Part shown: positions 50,075-58,182 of the stretch, one piece after another
Layout: the number at the start of each line of letters is the position of its first letter
How positions within the stretch are numbered: the first letter of the stretch is position 1
NCBI RefSeq assembly: GCF_009826935.1
Contig: NZ_WUMN01000003.1
Span: 186,001-250,000 of the forward strand
From: Flavobacterium sp. Sd200
Lineage (GTDB): Bacteria > Bacteroidota > Bacteroidia > Flavobacteriales > Flavobacteriaceae
Reading direction: 5' to 3'
Length of the DNA stretch: 64,000 nt
Position numbers and translations under genes: made by a program
Notes under the pieces: generated by a model
Databases searched by the model: none
Told to the model about the DNA's origin: nothing
What the model saw: the letters and a program-made list of their open reading frames with translations, nothing else

Positions 50075-51088
50075 TTATATCACATTTACCTCTGCCTCTA
50101 TGCTAATGCCAAAGGTGTCTAAAACGGTTTGCTGTATGTTTTTAGAAAGGTTAAGTAGTTCCTGACCTGTGGCGGTGCCATAATTTACTAATACCAAGGC
50201 CTGTTTTGCATGCACGCCTGCATCGCCAAAACGTTTGCCCTTAAAACCGCATTGCTCAATGAGCCAGCCTGCCGGCACTTTTACAAAACTATCGTCTAAA
50301 GTATAGTGTGGCATAGTGGGATGTTGTAGGTAAATGCGCTCAAACTGTTCTATGGTAATAACAGGGTTTTTAAAAAAACTGCCGCTATTGCCCAGTTCTT
50401 TAGGGTCGGGCAGTTTGCTTTGACGTATTGTTGTTATAGCATTGCTAACCTCTTTAATGGTAGGCGATACTATATTATGGCTGGCAAGCTCGGCGGCAAT
50501 GTCGCCATAAGAGGTGTTTATAACGTGGTTGGTCTTTGTAAGCCCGAACGTTACCGATGTTATAATGTATTTGTCTTTAAGCCTGCCTTTAAAAACACTC
50601 TCGCGATAGCCAAACTCGCAATCTTTATTAGTAAACGTTACCAATTGCTGCGTTTCGCGGTCTATGGCTTCGCAGCTTACCATGGTATCTTTGATCTCTT
50701 TACCATAAGCACCTATATTCTGAATGGGGGTCGTGCCAACGTTTCCGGGAATAAGTGACAGGTTCTCGATACCGCCATAACCCTGATCTATACAATATAG
50801 CACAAACTCATGCCAGTTTTCTCCGGCCATGGCTTTAATATGCACCGTGTTGTCATCCTGCCAAACCACCTCTTTGCCCTTAAGATTTACGTGTATTACA
50901 AGGGCATCAATATTCTGAGTAAGGAGCATGTTGCTGCCGCCGCCCAGTATAAACAATTTCTTGCCTTTGTTTTCTTTTAATACTTCTGCCAGCTCTGCAA
51001 CAGACTGTACTGAAGCAAATTCTTTCGCGTTAGCAGCAATACCAAAGGTGTTATGGTTTTTAAGAGGGTAGTTGGTTTTGATTTCCAT
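50075..51088 (-). CDS. murB: UDP-N-acetylenolpyruvoylglucosamine reductase
   Basis: FAD enzyme reducing UDP-GlcNAc-enolpyruvate to UDP-MurNAc, the second step of peptidoglycan precursor synthesis. 337 residues, E. coli-like type I: NHNTFGIAANAKE start, FAD motif LGGGSNMLL, SLIPGNVGTTPIQNIGAYG, catalytic serine in GNSGSFFKNP and C-terminal Glu in EAEVNVI. Monocistronic by its own -7 element and terminator. Confidence 0.97.
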   Translation of the reverse strand: MEIKTNYPLKNHNTFGIAANAKEFASVQSVAELAEVLKENKGKKLFILGGGSNMLLTQNIDALVIHVNLKGKEVVWQDDNTVHIKAMAGENWHEFVLYCIDQGYGGIENLSLIPGNVGTTPIQNIGAYGKEIKDTMVSCEAIDRETQQLVTFTNKDCEFGYRESVFKGRLKDKYIITSVTFGLTKTNHVINTSYGDIAAELASHNIVSPTIKEVSNAITTIRQSKLPDPKELGNSGSFFKNPVITIEQFERIYLQHPTMPHYTLDDSFVKVPAGWLIEQCGFKGKRFGDAGVHAKQALVLVNYGTATGQELLNLSKNIQQTVLDTFGISIEAEVNVI

Positions 51089-51114
51089 TTCAGGACGGTT
51101 TGTTTTTACAACGG

Positions 51115-51122
51115 CAAAGGTA
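51115..51122 (-). promoter_or_regulatory. -7 promoter element of murB
   Basis: Minus-strand TACCTTTG, perfect consensus, 26 nt before ATG 51088 and just past the stop of the DUF2461 gene. Confidence 0.5.
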
Positions 51123-51132
51123 CATCTAAAAG

Positions 51133-51804
51133 CTACTCTGTAGTGAGCGCACGGTTTAAAAATTCTACAAGTGGTTTTAGTACTATAAGTTTTTTCGCAG
51201 TTTTTTTTACAAAGTTTTTATCGGTAAGTTCTTTATCGCTGATAGGGGCAGAGGCCAAAAAGCTTTTTAGCTTGAGGAATTCTATTGCCGGATGATCTTT
51301 GTCGAAATCTTTAGGCGATGTTTTAAGGGTATTGCCCTCATTACTTTCCAATTTACCAAATACCTTTTTAAAATCTTCGGCAGCTATAATTTCTTCAAGC
51401 TCTTCATAAAAACCGTCTATTTCGCGACGCACTTTTTTAAGGTCGGCAGCGTCAGGAAAATATAGCCCTCCGGCAAGAAACGATGCGCCTTTTTCAATGT
51501 GTACATAATATCCCGCAAGATTGGTGTTCTTTTTGCCTTCGCACATCCAAATGCCTAAGTGAGTTTTATAAGGAGTCTTGTCTTTACTAAAGCGGATGTC
51601 GCGGTTAATGCGGTAAGAGCAATCTTTAAACTCAAGTTGTTCAAGCCTGTCGTCTAAAGGTTTAATTTCTTCCAAGAACTTCTCAACAGTGTCTTTGTAG
51701 TCTTTTTTATAGTTTTCGTACCTGTCTTGGTTTGCCTGAAACCAGTCGCGATTGTTGTTCTTTTTTAAGTCGTCCTGAAATTTTAATGTATTGGGTGTTA
51801 TCAT
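51133..51804 (-). CDS. DUF2461 domain protein
   Basis: 223-residue cytoplasmic protein of the DUF2461 (TIGR02453) family: LKKNNNRDWFQANQDRYE near the start, SYRINRDIRFSKDKTPYKTHLG in the centre and GGLYFPDAADLKKVRREID. These spans are the family signature. Function is unknown in all members I know of. It lies between recF and murB with its own promoter. Confidence 0.9.
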   Translation of the reverse strand: MITPNTLKFQDDLKKNNNRDWFQANQDRYENYKKDYKDTVEKFLEEIKPLDDRLEQLEFKDCSYRINRDIRFSKDKTPYKTHLGIWMCEGKKNTNLAGYYVHIEKGASFLAGGLYFPDAADLKKVRREIDGFYEELEEIIAAEDFKKVFGKLESNEGNTLKTSPKDFDKDHPAIEFLKLKSFLASAPISDKELTDKNFVKKTAKKLIVLKPLVEFLNRALTTE

Positions 51805-51808
51805 GACA

Positions 51809-51839
51809 TAAAAGTAGGAATTTGTTGTGGGGTTTCAAA
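51809..51839 (-). promoter_or_regulatory. Promoter abutting the DUF2461 start codon
   Basis: Minus strand: TTTG (51839-51836), 19-nt spacer, TACTTTTA (51816-51809), 4 nt, ATG 51804. The final base of the -7 element is A instead of G. Confidence 0.4.
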
Positions 51840-51860
51840 GCGGTTTTATAGTTCAAATTA

Positions 51861-52940
51861 CTACATCCTGAAAATACTATAACTCTGGTGGGTAGTTTTA
51901 ATAATGCTCTCGGTGCGTTCGGCATGGGTATCGCTGATGAATATTTGGCCGAAAACTTTATCGTTTATCATTTGTACTATTTTTTCCACCCGGCTTTCGT
52001 CGAGTTTGTCAAAAACATCGTCAAACAATAAAATGGGCAAAACGCCTCCCTGTTTTTTAATAAACTCGAACTGCGCAAGTTTAAGGGCGATTAAAAACGA
52101 TTTTTGCTGCCCCTGCGACCCGAATTTTTTTATAGGATGCCCTTCAATTTCAAACAACAGGTCGTCTTTATGTATGCCAACACTGGTGTATTGCAGTACA
52201 CGGTCGCGCTGCAGGTTTTCGGTAAATAACTCAGCAAGGGATTTCTCTTTTAGCTGGCTGTCATAAACAAGATCTACATTATCTGCACTGCCAGTAATGG
52301 TTTCGTGGTGTTTATTAAAAATGGGGACAAAATCAGCCAAAAAATTACGTCGCTTTTCAAATATAATTTGCCCCATGGTGTTAAGCTGGTCGTTGTAAAC
52401 CAAAAGCGTGTCATTATCAAAAGTGTGGTTAAGGGCAAAATATTTAAGCAGTGCATTGCGCTGTGCTACCACTTTTTGATAATTGATGAGCTCCTGTAAA
52501 TAGGAACTGTCAAGCTGAGATATAACGCTGTCTAAAAACTTACGCCTTGTTTCGCTGCCTTCGGTTATAAGATCGTTGTCAGACGGCGATATAATTACCA
52601 GAGGAATAAGCCCCACATGCTCGCTAAACTTGTCGTATGCCTTACCGTTGCGTTTTAAAACCTTTTTAAGTCCTTTTTTCAGGCTGCATATAATTTGTTC
52701 CTTTCTGTCTTCTTTTATAAAAGTGCCGTCTATTACAAAAAAATCTTCGCCATGTTTAATATTCTGCACTGCAAGCGGATTGAAGTAGCTTTTTCCGTAA
52801 GCAAGATGGTATATGGCATCGAGTACATTGGTCTTGCCAACACCGTTCTTTCCGGTAAAGCAATTTATTTTGGGGTCAAATTCATAATTTGCCTCAGCGA
52901 TGTTCTTATAATTAAGGAGTGATAAATTTTGTAAATGCAT
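51861..52940 (-). CDS. recF: DNA replication and repair protein RecF
   Basis: SMC-like ATPase that loads RecA at gapped DNA with RecO/RecR. Start ATG 52940 ([21 protein letters not shown]), 359 residues; the open frame goes on to 53069 but adds non-homologous residues. Walker A GKNGVGKT at 30-37, RecF signature region [39 protein letters not shown] and Walker [15 protein letters not shown] are visible. Not next to dnaA/dnaN here. Confidence 0.96.
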   Translation of the reverse strand: MHLQNLSLLNYKNIAEANYEFDPKINCFTGKNGVGKTNVLDAIYHLAYGKSYFNPLAVQNIKHGEDFFVIDGTFIKEDRKEQIICSLKKGLKKVLKRNGKAYDKFSEHVGLIPLVIISPSDNDLITEGSETRRKFLDSVISQLDSSYLQELINYQKVVAQRNALLKYFALNHTFDNDTLLVYNDQLNTMGQIIFEKRRNFLADFVPIFNKHHETITGSADNVDLVYDSQLKEKSLAELFTENLQRDRVLQYTSVGIHKDDLLFEIEGHPIKKFGSQGQQKSFLIALKLAQFEFIKKQGGVLPILLFDDVFDKLDESRVEKIVQMINDKVFGQIFISDTHAERTESIIKTTHQSYSIFRM

Positions 52941-53054
52941 TTGCAATGGATGCTGGCTATGAAAACTTTGTGCAAAAAGCACTGCTTTTTTACAGAGCCC
53001 GCAAATTATTGAAAAATATCCATAAAAAGGTCTTTCAGATTTCAATAAAAATTT

Positions 53055-53062
53055 TATTTTTG
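53055..53062 (+). promoter_or_regulatory. -7 promoter element of the TPR-ribH operon
   Basis: TATTTTTG, perfect consensus, 20 nt before ATG 53083; no TTTG at the -33 position. Confidence 0.5.
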
Positions 53063-53082
53063 CGCTCACTAAAATAAAATAA

Positions 53083-53877
53083 ATGGCAACATATAATAAA
53101 AGAGGCTATAAAGCACCCAAGCCTGAGAAACCTGAAGATGATGTAGTTGAAGCAGTTCCGGTAGAGGAAACTGTAGCCTATGATGGAAACAGTACTACGG
53201 CTGAGGTTTTTAATTCGCTTGACGAAGGAGCTTCTAAAACTGAGGAGTGGGTACAAAAAAACCAAAAATCTATCTTTGTTGTAGTAGGTGTTGTAGCTCT
53301 TATAACTATTGGCTATTTGCTGTTTGATAAATTTGTTGATGGCCCTAAAGAAGAAGAGGCTGCTAACGAAATGTTTCAGGCAGAGCAGTATTTTACACAG
53401 GCTGTAAATGCACAAAAATCTCAGGACTCTCTATACAACCTTGCACTTAACGGTGGCGAAGGTAAATTTGGTTTCCTTGCTATTATAGATAAATACAGTG
53501 GTACAGACGCAGCTAACCTTGCACATTATTTTGCAGGTACTGCTTACCTTAACACAGGTAAATATAAAGATGCTGTAGAGCACCTTGAAGATTTTAAAAC
53601 TAAAGACGAGATACTAAAAGCTACTGCTCTTGGTGCAACGGGCGATGCTTTTGTACAACTTGGTACTCTTGACGAAGGTTTAAAATATTATCTTGATGCT
53701 GCTAAAGTTAGCGATAACGATGTGCTTACACCGCGTTTCCTTTTTAAAGCAGCACAGGTATCTTTAGAGCAAAAGAAAAAAGACGATGCTCTTAAATACT
53801 TCAAAGAAATTAAAGAAAAATACAGCGCATCTACAGAGGGCGCTATGATAGACGCTTATATAGCTGAGCTTGAATAA
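53083..53877 (+). CDS. Membrane-anchored TPR protein (YfgM-like)
   Basis: 264 residues. Cytoplasmic Pro/Glu-rich N-terminus, one membrane helix at ~65-83 ([18 protein letters not shown]) and a periplasmic tail of TPR-like helices (~95-264: [24 protein letters not shown] and later repeats). The layout recalls E. coli YfgM, a SecYEG/PpiD ancillary protein; that role is inferred from architecture. One-base stop/start overlap with ribH. Confidence 0.85.
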   Translation: MATYNKRGYKAPKPEKPEDDVVEAVPVEETVAYDGNSTTAEVFNSLDEGASKTEEWVQKNQKSIFVVVGVVALITIGYLLFDKFVDGPKEEEAANEMFQAEQYFTQAVNAQKSQDSLYNLALNGGEGKFGFLAIIDKYSGTDAANLAHYFAGTAYLNTGKYKDAVEHLEDFKTKDEILKATALGATGDAFVQLGTLDEGLKYYLDAAKVSDNDVLTPRFLFKAAQVSLEQKKKDDALKYFKEIKEKYSASTEGAMIDAYIAELE

Positions 53878-54368
53878 TGGCTACAATAAATAAAAATTTA
53901 TCCGAATACGATAAAAACGCTATCCCAAACACGAAAGGCTTTCGGTTTGGGATAGTTGTTTCTGAGTGGAATGAAAATATAACATCAGGCCTTTATAAAG
54001 GTGCTGTTGAGGCTTTGCTTGAAAACGGCGTGGCTCAGGATGATATCGTGTCTTGGGATGTGCCGGGAAGTTTTGAGCTGGTATATGGCAGCAAGCGAAT
54101 GATAGAAACTCAAAGTGTAGATGCTGTTATAGCAATAGGCAGTGTTATACAGGGTGAGACAAAACATTTTGATTTTGTTTGCGAAGCAGTATCCCAAGGC
54201 ATTAAAGACCTTAATGTACTTACAGATGTGCCGGTAATATTTTGTGTACTTACTGATAATACCATGCAGCAGGCTATAGACCGAAGCGGTGGTATTCATG
54301 GTAACAAAGGTACTGAGGCGGCTATTGTTGCCATAAAAATGGCTAATCTTAGAAGACAGACAAGTTAA
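53877..54368 (+). CDS. ribH: 6,7-dimethyl-8-ribityllumazine synthase
   Basis: Penultimate riboflavin step: condenses the pyrimidinedione with 3,4-dihydroxy-2-butanone 4-phosphate. 163 residues with the substrate-loop VVSEWNENIT, WDVPGSFELVYGSKRM, AIGSVIQGETKHFDFV (catalytic His) and VLTDNTMQQAIDRSGG. Translationally coupled to the TPR gene; other rib genes are not nearby. Confidence 0.97.
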   Translation: MATINKNLSEYDKNAIPNTKGFRFGIVVSEWNENITSGLYKGAVEALLENGVAQDDIVSWDVPGSFELVYGSKRMIETQSVDAVIAIGSVIQGETKHFDFVCEAVSQGIKDLNVLTDVPVIFCVLTDNTMQQAIDRSGGIHGNKGTEAAIVAIKMANLRRQTS

Positions 54369-54392
54369 GGGAAACTCCTTACTTATAATATT

Positions 54393-54422
54393 AAACCTTT
54401 CCGCAAACGAAAGGTTTTTTTG
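54393..54422 (+). terminator. Rho-independent terminator after ribH
   Basis: Stem AAACCTTTC/GAAAGGTTT with a CGCAAAC loop followed by seven T residues. Confidence 0.9.
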
Positions 54423-54558
54423 TGCCTGTTAATTTCATTGATTTATTTAGAAGCAATAAGTGTTGCTGGTTTTTGCAGTTTGAACGGATTTTTTTACCGT
54501 TCGTCGCAACAAAAACTGCACTCATCTAAAAACCACAGATTAAGGATGAGTGTTAAAA

Positions 54559-54566
54559 TACCTTTG
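54559..54566 (+). promoter_or_regulatory. -7 promoter element of the 54600 gene
   Basis: TACCTTTG, perfect consensus, 33 nt before ATG 54600. It supports the internal ATG over the longer open frame, which begins 180 nt upstream. Confidence 0.5.
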
Positions 54567-54599
54567 TACAAGAAAATCACTGAAACAAAACTTTACAAA

Positions 54600-57500
54600 A
54601 TGGCACAAATTACCCCAAAAACTAATTTCAGCATTTTTAGCTTTTCAGCTTTTGTAATGCTATGCTTATTTGGCTTACAGGCAAATGCACAAACGTGTAC
54701 TCCTGTTGGCGACCAAACGTCTTACGGACAGGGCGAATGGAGAGGTTATGTATACAGCCCTATATCAGCAAGCGGCACGCCAACTGCTACAGCTTTTGCA
54801 TCGGCAAACTATAAAGGCTACGTTACACGCACAGCAAACTTTGACCAGAACATAGGAGACGGTGCTTTGCCATCTGAGTCTACACTATGTAGCGGTACTT
54901 ACAATCAAAACTTTATCATCCGTTATAAAATGCAGGCTAATCTTGCTGCAGGTTGGTACACCTATACTATTGGCGGAGATGACGGTTACAGGTTAAGTTT
55001 AGATGGTGGGGCTAATTTCCCGACTAATATGAGCGACTGGGCTGACCACGGTTTTCAGTCTAAAACGGCTACATATTATCATGTAGGTGGTGTTATTAAT
55101 ATGGTGTTAGAGTATTTTGAGCACGGTGGTGCATCAAGAATAAAATTCGATTATGCTTTGGCATCTTGTACGTCTACAGCCCCTACGTTTATTTCTGGTA
55201 CGGCTACCTCAAGCTGCTCTGCTGGTACAACACTAACTGCAACAGGTGGTCTTGCCGGTGCAAACTGTACTTATCAATGGGGTGTGGGCAGCGTGGTTGG
55301 CGAAAATATTATAGCAGGCCAAACGGGTGTATCTATAACAGTACAACCATATACTACAAAAACATATTGGGTTAGGCGTGTAAGTGCTGCACCATGTTCT
55401 ACAACTACAGAGGGTATTACAAGAACCGTTACAGTAGCTACACCGGCTCCAGGCGACCCTTCTGCCTACGGAGACAACAAGTGGAATGTATATGGCTACA
55501 GGGGCAGAGATCTTGACTTTAATGTTACGACTACAGAATATGCCGGATATTACAGTGTGTCTACACTGGGCTTTGATACACAAACTTCATGGAACAAAAA
55601 CTCTTCGCCATCTTTTTATGCCAGCACTAATGGCTATACAGGTTGTGAGCTTCCTATAGAGAATTTTACTTTTGTGCACAAACGTAAAGGTTTTACCTGC
55701 GGAAGCTATAGGATACAAATGGAAAACTGGGACGACGACAGCCGCCTGTATATAAACGGTGTGCAGGTTTGGAACTTTGTAGGATACAGCGGAGGACAGC
55801 CGGTACAAAACATTGGTACTTTTGATCTTGATGCTAATTCAACAATAGAGTTAAGGGTAGAAGAGAATGGTGGAGACGCAAATGCAAAACTGGTTATAAC
55901 TCCTTTAAATGTATCTACTGCACCGTCTTCAATATCGGGTGTGGCATCGTGCTGCCAAAATGCACTTATTACACTTACAGCAACCGGGGGTACTTTGGCT
56001 CAGGGCGCGCAATATGAGTGGGGTACAGGGGCTGTTGGTTCTAATATAATAGCAGGTCAAACAGGAGCTACACTTACTGTAGTTACTACAACTACAACAA
56101 CATATTGGGTTAGGATAAAATCGGCTTGTGGCGCATATACTACAGCTGCAACAAAAGCGGTAACAGTTCCTGCTCCTTTAGTGTATAATAACGGATGGAA
56201 TGGTACCCCTGATATCAATACGGCGGTAGAAATAAGAAGTAACCTTGCGTTGCCACAAAATCTTGAGGTATGCTCTTGTCAGGTAAAACCAAATGTAACG
56301 CTAACGGTGCCTACAGGAAAAACACTTACGGTTAAAAACAAGCTTACTGTAGAGGCGACAGGAAATGTTATTGTAGAAAACAATGGTGCCTTAGTGCAAA
56401 TCGAGAAAGTGCAGGACGAGGGGTCTATAGTTGTTCATAAAAACAGCAACCCGCTTTACAGACTTGATTATACAATGTGGAGTGCCCCGGTTACAGGACA
56501 AAACCTCTTGGCTTTTTCACCTCAAACAACAGTAGGTCGTTTTTATGAATATAAGTATGATTTTGATGCTACGGCTAATGCATACCTTGAGCAGTATTTT
56601 ATCGTAGATCCAACCGTTAATAATTTTGTACCGGGTAAAAGCTACCTTATACGCATGCCAAATAGCAACAGTGCAACGGGCTATAATGCAGGAACCGCTT
56701 CGATAACTATAGACGGTACTTTTACGGGTGTGCCAAACAATGCCGATGTTAGTGTGCCGGCATCTACACAAGGCAATCGCTATACAGCTGTGGGCAACCC
56801 GTATGCATCGCCTATAAGTGTTAAAGATTTTTTCGATCAAAATTCAGGCGTTCTGCAGGCCAACTCAGCAATTTATTTGTGGAGAAAAAGAAATAACGCT
56901 CAGGTTTCTTCCTATGCTACTATTACTCTTGCAGCCTTTACCAAAAACTCAGCTACGGGCGGCGGATCTGAGCAGGGAGTATATTATACAGGCAGTAACG
57001 TTAACTGGACATTGGCACAGGGGCAGGGGTTTATTGTAAAAACTGCTGCTTCACCAACAAGAACTAATATATTGTTTACAAACAGTATGCGTCGAAATGC
57101 TCCTGTAAGCGGCAATCAATCGTTCTTCAGGACAGCACAATCTGCACCATCACGTCTTTGGCTAAACCTTACAGGTGCAGAAAATGGTTTTAGCCAGGCA
57201 GCTATAGCTTATATGGAAGAAGCTACTACTGATTTAGATTATGGTTATGATGGTCAGCAACTAAGCGATGGTGGGCTTTCGATATACTCTATTGCTCAGG
57301 AAACAAATCTTGCAATACAGGCAAGACCGGAGTTTACAACTACAGATGTTGTTGCATTGGGATATAATGCTGCCCAGTCAGGACAATATACTATATCACT
57401 TGATAATGTAGAGGGGGTATTTGCTGAAGGCCAGGAAATTTTTATAAAAGATAATGTGGCCAATACTGTGAACAACATAACCCACACAGGTTATACTTTT

Positions 57501-57812
57501 ACTACAGAGGCAGGAACTTTTAATGACAGGTTTGAAGTGGTATATGCTGCAAGGACTTTAAATGCTAATACACCGCACCTGGATGCTAACAGTGTAATTG
57601 TTTACAAAAACGGCAACCAAATAGATATTAATACGGGTATAGCGGAAATGACAGATGTAAACGTATATGATATTCGTGGAAGGAAGCTTTACAACAAAGA
57701 TAATGTAAATGCATCTGAAGTGTCAATAACGGGTCTACAGGTAAGCACAGAAGTGTTGATCGTCGAGATAAATACTAACAAAGGTAAAGTAAGTAAAAAG
57801 ATCATATTTTAA
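54600..57812 (+). CDS. Large secreted protein with paired PA14-like and Ig-like modules and T9SS sorting domain
   Basis: 1070 residues from ATG 54600, where a signal peptide (ends LQANAQ at ~31) begins; the open frame reaches 54420 but overlaps the ribH terminator. Two similar halves: a PA14/lectin-like part (~32-190; IGGDDGYRLSLDGGANFP) with an Ig-like domain (~190-280; TLTATGGLAG, YQWG, TKTYWVRR), then a second PA14-like part (~285-440; ENWDDDSRLYINGVQVWNF) and second Ig-like domain (~440-523). A beta-rich region (~530-980) and a C-terminal T9SS sorting domain (VNVYDIRGRKLYNKDN through VSKKIIF) follow. Glycan or protein adhesion is inferred. Confidence 0.88.
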   Translation: MAQITPKTNFSIFSFSAFVMLCLFGLQANAQTCTPVGDQTSYGQGEWRGYVYSPISASGTPTATAFASANYKGYVTRTANFDQNIGDGALPSESTLCSGTYNQNFIIRYKMQANLAAGWYTYTIGGDDGYRLSLDGGANFPTNMSDWADHGFQSKTATYYHVGGVINMVLEYFEHGGASRIKFDYALASCTSTAPTFISGTATSSCSAGTTLTATGGLAGANCTYQWGVGSVVGENIIAGQTGVSITVQPYTTKTYWVRRVSAAPCSTTTEGITRTVTVATPAPGDPSAYGDNKWNVYGYRGRDLDFNVTTTEYAGYYSVSTLGFDTQTSWNKNSSPSFYASTNGYTGCELPIENFTFVHKRKGFTCGSYRIQMENWDDDSRLYINGVQVWNFVGYSGGQPVQNIGTFDLDANSTIELRVEENGGDANAKLVITPLNVSTAPSSISGVASCCQNALITLTATGGTLAQGAQYEWGTGAVGSNIIAGQTGATLTVVTTTTTTYWVRIKSACGAYTTAATKAVTVPAPLVYNNGWNGTPDINTAVEIRSNLALPQNLEVCSCQVKPNVTLTVPTGKTLTVKNKLTVEATGNVIVENNGALVQIEKVQDEGSIVVHKNSNPLYRLDYTMWSAPVTGQNLLAFSPQTTVGRFYEYKYDFDATANAYLEQYFIVDPTVNNFVPGKSYLIRMPNSNSATGYNAGTASITIDGTFTGVPNNADVSVPASTQGNRYTAVGNPYASPISVKDFFDQNSGVLQANSAIYLWRKRNNAQVSSYATITLAAFTKNSATGGGSEQGVYYTGSNVNWTLAQGQGFIVKTAASPTRTNILFTNSMRRNAPVSGNQSFFRTAQSAPSRLWLNLTGAENGFSQAAIAYMEEATTDLDYGYDGQQLSDGGLSIYSIAQETNLAIQARPEFTTTDVVALGYNAAQSGQYTISLDNVEGVFAEGQEIFIKDNVANTVNNITHTGYTFTTEAGTFNDRFEVVYAARTLNANTPHLDANSVIVYKNGNQIDINTGIAEMTDVNVYDIRGRKLYNKDNVNASEVSITGLQVSTEVLIVEINTNKGKVSKKIIF

Positions 57813-57837
57813 TCTTTATTTGTTAAATTATGGTTAA

Positions 57838-57873
57838 AACAAAAGCCTGCTGTTTATACAGTAGGCTTTTGTT
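57838..57873 (+). terminator. Rho-independent terminator
   Basis: A 16-bp stem (AACAAAAGCCTGCTGT and complement, one G-U pair) with a TTAT loop, T-rich on its 3' arm, 25 nt after the stop of the 54600 gene. Confidence 0.88.
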
Positions 57874-58182
57874 GTTAAATAAATGTTTGTTATATAAATA
57901 TGTTAATATGTAGGTTGTCGATATTTTGTAACAATACATCTATAATGTATTGGTTTTAAGCAGTAAAATAGGTGTGTAAATTGAATTAACCCTAAATAGT
58001 TTTTTTTATTTTTGTTAAATATTTTGATAATTATATAAAATTTAAGGTTTTAACAATTGCTTTTTTGATTATAATGCATCAACTAAAACGTTTTCGTAAG
58101 ATAATTTTTCAAATTAATTTAACAATGTGTTAAGTAGTTGTTAAATATTTATTTTTGTTTGTTCAAAACGAAAAGAAAAATT
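57874..58182. other. A/T-rich intergenic region before the giant adhesin
   Basis: About 300 nt with no coding potential seen on either strand and very low GC. It contains runs of A and T and several TTAA-type motifs; the only recognisable element is the -7 box at its right end. No repeat or RNA gene was identified. Confidence 0.6.
58150..58157 (+). promoter_or_regulatory. -7 promoter element of the giant adhesin gene
   Basis: TATTTTTG, perfect consensus, 25 nt before ATG 58183. No TTTG at proper distance upstream. Confidence 0.45.

Noticed and set aside
53041..53415. 126-codon minus-strand open frame opposite the TPR gene
   Set aside because: It overlaps a gene with clear membrane and TPR features plus a promoter and coupling to ribH; the antisense product looks random.
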